Shown piece by piece: positions 57,079 to 64,000 of a DNA stretch of 64,000 bases. Source of the DNA: Mycocentrospora acerina (lineage: Eukaryota; Ascomycota; Dothideomycetes; Pleosporales). Each line of letters opens with the position of its first letter. Positions within the stretch are counted from its first letter, which is position 1. The translations under genes were made by a program, and so were the position numbers. The DNA is taken from the NCBI GenBank assembly GCA_022701365.1, contig JAKUHH010000030.1, positions 311,107 through 375,106 on the forward strand, read 5' to 3'. The notes below the pieces were generated by a model. It was given only the letters and a program-made list of their open reading frames with translations, did not search any database and had not been told where the DNA came from.

Positions 57079-58936
57079 ATGGATACGATGCAAGGTAAGA
57101 ACGTTGTTGAGGGGGAGATCTCAGATCCGTATGCCCTTGGTATGGAGACAAGTGATGTAGGACTTGAAAAGAAGAATGTAGGTGATGTGGACGACAAGGT
57201 ATGTCTCTACTTGTCGGTCAATGGATTTAAAAAAAATCTCCTTGATCAATAGAACTGACCTTGCCCAGATGATGCGAAAAGAAGTTTTTGATGAAACCAG
57301 CACAGATTTGGAGAAACACATTACACAACCCAACTCTGGAGAAGACCAGCCCCAACAAGAATTGTACCCTCTGTCTGACCTAGACAACAGCTTAGTCGGC
57401 TGGGACACTCAGTCCGACCCCACGAACCCGCGAAACTTCTCCAGCAAGAGGAAATTCTCCATCTTGGGTCTCATTTCCGCAATCACATTCCTGACTCCAC
57501 TCTCATCTTCCATTGTAGCTCCCAGCATCCCCTTTATCAACGCAGAATTCAACAACACATCAGAACTCCTAGGTTCCTTTACAGTCAGCGTATACATTCT
57601 AGGTTTCGCAGTAAGTTCTGCCTCCACCCCACCCCCCAACCTTTACACCTCCCAAATCCACCAAATTTTGTAAATTAATAGTTTCAAAAAAGGCCGGCCC
57701 CCTCTTCCTAAGCCCCCTCTCAGAAATATACGGCCGCTCCGTCATCCTCCACACATCCAACGTCTTCTTCTGCGCCTTCACCCTCGGCTGCGCACTAGCA
57801 CCCACTCTTAACATCCTAATCGGCATGCGTTTCTTCGCCGGCCTGGGCGGCTCCGCATGCCTCACCATCGGCACAGGCGTCATTGCAGATCTATTCGTGC
57901 CTACGCAGCGCGGCTTCGCAGTGGCAATGTACTCTCTCGGCGCGCTGTTCGGCCCCATACTAGGGCCCATTTGCGGGGGGTTCATCGCGCAGCGTGCAGG
58001 CTGGCGCTGGGACTTTTGGGTATGTCTAGTACTTGGGTGCGTGCTGACGAGTGGGTTGTTTGTTTTCGGTTGCGAAACCAACCACGCGGTGCTTTTGGAG
58101 AGGAAGACGGTGGGGTTGCAGAGGGAACTGGCCATGCCGGAGCTGAGGAGTGGGATGGTGAGTGGTGGGGATGCTGCAGCGCGTAGTCGAAAGAGTGTTT
58201 TTGAGCAGGGCATCTTTCGTCCGTTGGAGATGCTGTTCAAGTCGCCGGTTGTGTTGCTGTGCTCGCTGTATGTGTCGTTTTTGTTTGGACTCATGTTCTT
58301 GTTTTTTACTACCATCACGGGGGTTTTCATGGACTCATATGGCTGGTCGCCGGAAATGACTGGCCTGGCGTATCTTGGTATCGGCGTGGGTAATTTCATG
58401 GGCATTGCTGTTGTGGCTAGGACGTCTGATGCGACGATTATCCGCATGATGAGGAAGAATGGGGGCGTGTATGAGCCGGAAATGAGGCTTCCGATGTGTG
58501 GATTCTTCGGCTTGTTGATCCCGGTTTCCTTCTTTGCGTAAGTTTCGTCTTTCTTTACTCACTGACGAGGGTTTTAATGGTGTTGCTGACATTGGATAGA
58601 TATGGCTGGACTACCTACTACAAAGTTCACTGGATCGTCCCCATCATATCTCTCACGCCCTTTGGCTTCGGATTGCTGGGTATATACGCCCCTCTTCAGA
58701 CTTACATGATCGACTGCTTTCCGCAGTATGCTGCTTCTGCCATGGCAGGCATGACAGCTCTAAGATGTTTGTTTGGTGCTCTACTACCGCTTGTAGGACC
58801 TTCTATGTTCAATACTATGGGTTTGGGGTGGGGAAACTCGATGCTGGGATTTATCGCTATGGCTTTTATCCCGGTTCCGGCTCTGCTGTTCAGGTATGGA
58901 AAGACTATACGTGAAAGATGGCCGATCAAGATGTAG
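57079..58936 (+). CDS. Major facilitator superfamily transporter, DHA1-like (drug:H+ antiporter type)
   Basis: Four exons, 57079-57198, 57269-57610, 57693-58537 and 58600-58936, with introns of 70, 82 and 62 bases and matching phases, give 547 residues. The N-terminal 90 residues are hydrophilic and acidic, ending VGWDTQSDPTNPRNFSSKRK, a hallmark of fungal DHA1 carriers. Twelve hydrophobic segments follow. TM1 contains FLTPLSSSIVAPS; the loop between TM2 and TM3 reads LSEIYGRSVIL, the MFS motif A position; RFFAGLGGSACLTIGTGVIA and LGPICGGF correspond to motifs B and C. A central loop rich in Arg/Glu separates the halves, and the gene ends GKTIRERWPIKM. Intron 2 lies exactly between GFA and AGPLF in TM2. 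The substrate cannot be deduced: relatives export drugs, polyamines or metabolites. No biosynthetic cluster is visible around it. Confidence 0.9.
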
Positions 58937-59477
58937 AGTGGAGAGAGGGGCGATTGAATTGATGAGGGAGGTTGAGGGGTGATGACCTGCCAGTGCAATG
59001 ACGACTGTTGGATTAGAGAATACGAAATTGGGAACGCACTTCAAAGATTTACTGGAAATGAAAAAAAAGAAACAAAAAAATTTATCAGGGTAAATACAAA
59101 ATTTACCCCCACTTTATCAGGATTTATGGATAAAATTCTAGGGTTGAAAATTAAAATTTTGTGCTAACCTTGGTCATTCGGATATACATATATTCATAAC
59201 ATCACCACAAATTTTCACGCAATACTAGTGATAATACCAAAGAGGAAATACATCTTGCTTAGGGAAAACAGCTTCTGTTGTACTAAATGGCGTTAGATAC
59301 GCGACGTCGACTCCTTATGAGCTGACAAGTTGAATTCTGCATCCATTAGAGAAGCGCCAAAAGGTACACATGTACGCACTCGAAGAACAACCTCCACTCA
59401 AACAGGTAATATTTAATAAAACCTGATGTTTGAAAAGCTTATCCATGCTCCAAATACTCATTCTCCTTCTTCCCTCT
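58937..59477. other. Intergenic region, no gene recognised
   Basis: About 540 AT-rich bases after the MFS gene, with several A-runs near 59060-59160. Nothing further seen. Confidence 0.5.
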
Positions 59478-59780
59478 CTACACCCTTCCTCTTCTCCAAG
59501 AAAAAAATCCTTTCCACCTCCATTCCTCCTCGTCCCCACTCTCCTCATTCCTGCCTTTTTCTTCCCTCTCTCTCGTGCACTTGTCGCATTCTATTTCTTC
59601 TACAATGACCAATCTCTCACCACGAGCATCAATGTCTTCCAAACACTCGACGGTCAGTCCTAAAGGACCGAGTATAACCATGCCCCTCCCACAGTTCAGG
59701 ATGGAGAAGCGAGTTGTTTTGTGGCGAGGGTGTATTTCAAGGCGGCAGGTGCGACAGTCTTTGCGGATGTATTTACACAT
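59478..59780 (-). CDS. Small Cys-rich protein of unknown function (possible CxxC zinc-binding)
   Basis: A 100-codon intronless frame beginning MCKYIRKDCRTCRLEIHP and continuing ILNCGRG, LTVECLEDI and EEIECDKCT before a Lys/Glu/Arg-rich tail. Cys at positions 2, 9, 12, about 30, 46 and a final CDKC give two CxxC pairs, which suggests a small zinc ribbon. No signal peptide, so probably intracellular. Codon usage in the first 70 codons looks coding; the tail is low-complexity and may lie beyond an unrecognised splice. I do not recognise a family, and a chance frame is possible. Confidence 0.42.
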   Translation of the reverse strand: MCKYIRKDCRTCRLEIHPRHKTTRFSILNCGRGMVILGPLGLTVECLEDIDARGERLVIVEEIECDKCTREREEKGRNEESGDEEEWRWKGFFSWRRGRV

Positions 59781-60173
59781 GATAGGTTGATGGATGTTCG
59801 GTGTAGTTCATTTGGGATGCTGTGGCGTTTGGCCTTGCTTGTTTGGAATATGGATAATGCTGAAGACGAGGATAAATGTGGGAGAGGCATGCACTGAAGC
59901 TTTTAGGTGTAACTTGTTTGCGTAAATTTAATTTAGGAAGAGAAGAGGACGTGTTTTCACCTGTCACACTCCACGTAGCGTTGTTTGCTGGAGTTCAATC
60001 ATCGACGATGTTCATTCAAGTGACTCAGAATTCCATCAATATACATCTACGGGTTCGATTACCGACTGACCTACTAATTCTTCATAGTTCAATTGTTGGC
60101 CTTCCTTCAGCCACGTACCAGCATAGTACGACATGATACTTCCACTTCACCGCCCAGCTATATCGTTCTAATC
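59781..60173. other. Intergenic region, no gene recognised
   Basis: About 390 bases between the small Cys-rich frame and the 3' end of the ceramidase gene. Nothing seen. Confidence 0.5.
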
Positions 60174-61420
60174 TCATGTCTCCTTCTTCGCTTCCTTCTC
60201 CTCGATGAGACTCAACTCCCTCATCACGCCCTTTACAGGCCATACAAAGCCGTCTTCGGTGTGTGCTTTGCCCTCTTCAACTGTGACGAGAAACTCAACT
60301 AGTGCCATGCCAACATACGAGCAGATACCAGTGAAGAAATGCCACCAGCCGTGCAGCTCAAACACAAAGCCCCAAGGCAATCCAACCCAGTGCTTGAATG
60401 CTGTAACATATCCGCACAAGTGAAAATCAATATTCCATAGGAAGAAGCCAAAGAGACCGCTCGCTGATTTCAACGTCAGTACAAATATCAAACCAGGCCA
60501 TCTCGTCAACGACGAATAAGAAGGAACTTACAAATCCCCAAGGTAGCCATACGCCCCAGCTTCGCCCTCGCTTCCTCACTCTTGATCTTCTTCTTGATCA
60601 GTGCTCTGATCTTGCGTACAGTCAAGAAGACCATGCCACCAAAGACTACCTCATGCATGATGATTTCGTCGGCCCAGCAGTGGTACACTGAAACTGGAAT
60701 GAGAGTGCCGAGAATAGCGAGCGTATAGATGCGGCGCTGTGAAAGAGTCGCTTCAAAGCAGAGAAGCTGATGCAATAACCCACCAACTGCCAAAAACATT
60801 GAGAGGTCATCACCTGGATATCGTCAGACCAGTGGTAACATGGTCGTTTTTTGGGTTCATAACATGATTTTGGGAGAGTGTGCAGGCCATGTTTCTCACA
60901 CCAAGGCTTGAGACATGAGGAGAAAAATCGACTTACCCATCTGGCTGTGGTATTTCAGCGTCGCGTGAAACCACATTGAAAGCACTCCGACACCAATGAG
61001 GCCCCAGTACGGAAAGGCGAGCGTAGACCATAGTCCCCCGTCTTTGTGAGGCCGGACTCTGCGCAAGCCATGAGCTCCGTATACAACTACGTCGCGTGAT
61101 GTTAGCATCATATTTCTTTTTCTTAAGGAGAAACACACCATAGACCACGTTTGTGAGCGTATTGACAAACTCGCCAATGTACGGTGTGATGTTGTAATCC
61201 TGGGCAACTGTTAATTGGGCACAAAACGCGTAGTCAATTCTTCCGTACCTCTTCACAGAAACTATAAAACGTTAGCGGAGGCCAAGCTACATGCAATTAC
61301 GCTTTTCGAGCACCCGTGCCGTGGCATTCTGTTTAGCTTGCAAACTTACTTGTGGTTCGATGTTGGTGGACCCCAGGCCCCAATTCCAGGAGCCACAGGG
61401 TAAGGCCATCTGAGCTGCAT
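60174..61420 (-). CDS. YPC1: Alkaline ceramidase (Ypc1/Ydc1 family)
   Basis: An ER integral-membrane hydrolase that cleaves (phyto/dihydro)ceramide to a sphingoid base and fatty acid. Six exons: 61350-61420, 61249-61261, 61139-61199, 60937-61086, 60532-60813 and 60174-60463. Exon 2 is only 13 bases, chosen because it alone restores SNHNFCEEDYNITPYIGEFV. The product is 288 residues, the family length. It starts MQLRWPYPVAPGIGAWGPPT without a classical signal peptide and has about seven hydrophobic helices. The catalytic zinc-site pattern is present: a Ser and His in VLSMWFHATLKYHS, Asp in GDDLSMF, and HGWWHFFTG near the C-terminus; HCWADEIIMHE is also conserved. A Lys-rich loop (IKKKIKSEEARAK) precedes the last helices, and the tail ends EEKEAKKET, a KKET end that may aid ER retention. 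Which ceramide is preferred cannot be told. Confidence 0.92.
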
Positions 61421-61740
61421 ACTGCGTAACTGAATCACAAGAACAGAGATTCACAACGCGACCGAGTTTTGTCGAAGGATTGCAAGCTCGGTTGTGTTTC
61501 AGCAAGAGCTAACATTTTTCACGTGTCGCGCTAGACACTTAAAAATACCGTTGCGCTAAATCTGACGTTGACGTAGTTGCCAGTAGGAAGGAGTCTGACC
61601 AGCACTCCTGAGCTGATTCGTGCTCTAGAACTTGTCTGCCTCGTTCATCATTCGCCGTTCCAATTGTTACCATGGAGACTCCCCCTGACAAAAAGATTAG
61701 GCTGTGCCACCAATATCACAGTCAAGATCGAAAAGGAAGC

Positions 61741-61746
61741 AAAAAA
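61741..61746 (-). terminator. RNA polymerase III terminator of tRNA-Pro
   Basis: Six T residues on the minus strand directly after the tRNA discriminator and CC, the usual Pol III stop signal. Confidence 0.75.
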
Positions 61747-61747
61747 G

Positions 61748-61863
61748 GGGTCTTGCCGCGACTCGAACGCGGGGCCTCTCGCAAATGTGCTTAGTACGCG
61801 TTGCTCCGAAAGGAGTAATCACGTGAACCCTAAGCGAGAATCATACCACTAGACCACAAGACC
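61748..61863 (-). tRNA. tRNA-Pro (anticodon AGG) with a 44-base intron
   Basis: Folds as a complete tRNA: acceptor stem GGTCTTG with CAAGACC and discriminator C; D-arm in TGGTCTAGTGGTATGA (A box); anticodon stem CTCGC with GCGAG; T-arm CCGCG-TTCGAGT-CGCGG (B box). The loop TTAGGG..T places anticodon AGG at 61829-61831. The intron, 61784-61827, starts one base 3' of the anticodon, as in nuclear tRNAs cut by the Sen endonuclease. The body is nearly that of yeast proline tRNAs. After A-to-I editing of the first anticodon base it would read CCU and CCC. Confidence 0.92.
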
Positions 61864-64000
61864 TTGCTTTGATTGATGAAGATTTGGGAATTTGAATGGA
61901 ATATCATGATGCTAAAATTTTAGTTTTGCAGATGCGATGCAACATCAAGTTTTTGGATTTGTAGAATCATCAAAGCGGGGCTAGGAAATTTCGATGCGGG
62001 ATTTTTATGGAGCCCAGAATACGATAAGGCGGGTCAATCCCCTGAGTTACGCTAAAAATCAACTCAAGTGTTGGCGTTGTTGGTCTGCCATATGAAGCCT
62101 CTACCAGATCACTTGGAACGAACAAGACGTAATCGCAATGTTCTGCATCTCTATCTCCACGCACATGGAATCATATTTTCAAATAGCTATGTTCTGGTGT
62201 GTCCCCAGGCTAGCTTATTCTCTGCAGGTCATGGTTTGTATGCAGCCCAAACTGTAAGCGAGGATCACCATGTGTGAATTGAGCTTGCCTACTTTGGAGG
62301 TTGGGGCCGCCGTGCATCTCATGCAAGTGATCAGTTATATAATTGCTCGATATATCAAACCCTGCATATATTAATGAGGAGATATTTTGCTCCCCCGGAA
62401 TTCATGGAAATCTTCCTAGCCTCGACCAATCTGCCGGTATGAGAGCTGTGGATACAGCCATGTGTTTCAGTGGCTTGTTTCCCACATATATCCGCCAAAC
62501 GATTAATTTTCGTCGCTGATGAAGCCAGGGTGAAAATCCTAATGCTTTAGTATATGTCTGAATATTCTCGTAGACAATGCAACTTCTACTGAACCACACA
62601 GGCCAATTCCTAGCTCAAAATCGAACGCGGACTGGTGAACATAGGAAGTTATTGCCCATAGGATTTTCAACGTGATGGACCTGTTTCTTCTCACGTGGCA
62701 CTGAACCTACACTTGTCGTGACAGACTGCATACATTAATCAATCTGCCCTCTTCAGGTGTTAAGCATCTGCCTTAAGGGAGCAAATTATCAAGTTAGATG
62801 TGTACGAACTTCAAATGGACCTATTCCTTGCAGATATACGATGGCGATCAAGGAATTCTTCCATATCATGTTGATTCGGTCCCAACTAAGCTAACATCAC
62901 TGGCATCTGCTTCGAGAACACGTAGGTATTGTGTATGATTGTCCCGATACAGCTGGCAATTCGTGGTGGTGACCACGAAGAATTCACCTGCCGACTGGTT
63001 GCGGTAGTTAACCGTACACAAAATACACTACGATCTATATGAGATAGAGAGTACACTTAGCATAATAGTATTTTATTTCCACTCGTTTGCTCGTATACTC
63101 ACCACTGGCAATACGATCTCATAGCTGACTGTTTAGTTTATCGGGTGACTACGCGAGAGACGTCGATACGATCTTTCTGTGTAATTGAGACGCGTTCAAG
63201 GGAGAAAAGATAGAATCAAGGTAGGGGTGAAGCTTTGAATCAACTGCCTTCTGCTCTTTAGCCTTCTAGTGCTAGGTATGCACACTGAGAACGCTGCTGA
63301 TTTTGGCGATCGATGATTGTGATTAGCCAGTTACACAATCAAGTTTTTCAGAACCACAACTATTACCAAACATATGGATTAGTACTGCGGTTCTGCTGGG
63401 AAATCCAACAATGTAATTTACAAATATCCGTAAATATGATACTTAACCGTATCAGCAACCCCGGCAAAGTCCATCTAGTAAGTTGACATGAGTATTTTGC
63501 TGGCAACCTGCTTTTCGGACAGGAAAAAAATCGCTGAGAATCAAGCTCATTCATATGTTGGCCTGCCTTTGCTCATCAATGTTTTAGTTGTCTCATGTTT
63601 GCGACCGAGAACATGCACAGGGAAAACATTAAAGCTGTACGCTCCGACTTGCGGTGAACTTAACTAATCATTCAGATCTTGAATCGTGACAAAGCATTAT
63701 CCCTACATGCTGAGCATGAAAATTCACATCCTTCCTCTTCACTCCCGAGAAATAGTGCTCGTGTTTGTGAGTCCAGAACATTCACCACATCGCCACTCAC
63801 CCCACTAACTAACCTAACGTCTGTCGACGTGCGGATTAGATTGGAAAAAGAGCGTGAGTCAAAGCTCCTGGACTGCTGACTCTTGGTATCCACGCCAGAC
63901 TCCGGGGAGCCGGTTGAAGAATCGATTTTCTTGTGCGTGATGTCCCTTGCAAGCCAACGTGCCGGATATTCTGGAGTCTATGCTTGGCCAGTAGTTTCGA
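61864..64000. other. Gene-poor right end of the window
   Basis: About 2.1 kb with only short frames, AT-richer than the core-gene regions. No known family, tRNA, repeat array or telomere repeat is recognisable. Confidence 0.5.

Noticed and set aside
1..64000. Transposable elements, CRISPR arrays or viral insertions
   Set aside because: No transposase, reverse transcriptase, terminal repeats, spaced palindromic repeats or viral genes were recognisable; the arrays present are simple minisatellites and microsatellites.

Overview
The window is nuclear DNA of a filamentous ascomycete. Genes are dense and on both strands, most are broken by introns of about 50-120 bases with GTAAGT/GTATGT donors and CTAAC-type branch sites, and the families are fungal: an alkaline ceramidase, a HET-NACHT-WD40 protein, an HMG-box regulator, an SSK2-type MAPKKK. 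I infer Dothideomycetes, probably Pleosporales, but this rests on general resemblance and not on a search. Splice sites were placed by eye; in the intron-containing models with complete ends the exon phases add up to an uninterrupted frame, with one interrupted gene noted below.

Layout. 1-10.6 kb is core metabolism and RNA biology: a CYP504-like P450 cut by the left edge, anthranilate phosphoribosyltransferase (TRP4), the ribosome-assembly factor MAK21/NOC1, a Kin17 protein and a Fat1-like acyl-CoA synthetase. 12.2-12.9 kb is a DJ-1/Hsp31-like protein. From about 13 to 24 kb gene density falls and the content turns accessory: a decayed SRPBCC-family pseudogene, a HET-NACHT-WD40 (NLR-like) gene whose short WD array carries a nonsense codon in a RIP-type context, an orphan secreted four-cysteine protein built from four exons, and low-complexity DNA. 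24-36.5 kb returns to core genes: the HOG-pathway MAPKKK SSK2, a mitochondrial 2-oxodicarboxylate carrier and the replication nuclease-helicase DNA2. A 6 kb gene-poor stretch (36.5-42.5 kb) follows, with a minisatellite and possible gene relics. 42.5-56 kb holds an HMG-box regulator, GINS subunit PSF1, spliceosomal helicase PRP5 divergent from ribosome-assembly factor ERB1, and an Esc1-like bHLH regulator. 57-61.9 kb holds an MFS transporter, a small Cys-rich ORF, an alkaline ceramidase and an intron-containing tRNA-Pro(AGG). The last 2.1 kb shows nothing I can support.

Functional links. MAK21 and ERB1 both build the 60S ribosomal subunit; DNA2 and PSF1 both serve DNA replication and both have ACGCG (MBF/MCB-type) motifs upstream; TRP4 has a perfect Gcn4/CpcA site. 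The most unusual region is the NLR-like gene and its surroundings. I saw no CRISPR array, intact transposon, rRNA gene or telomere repeat.
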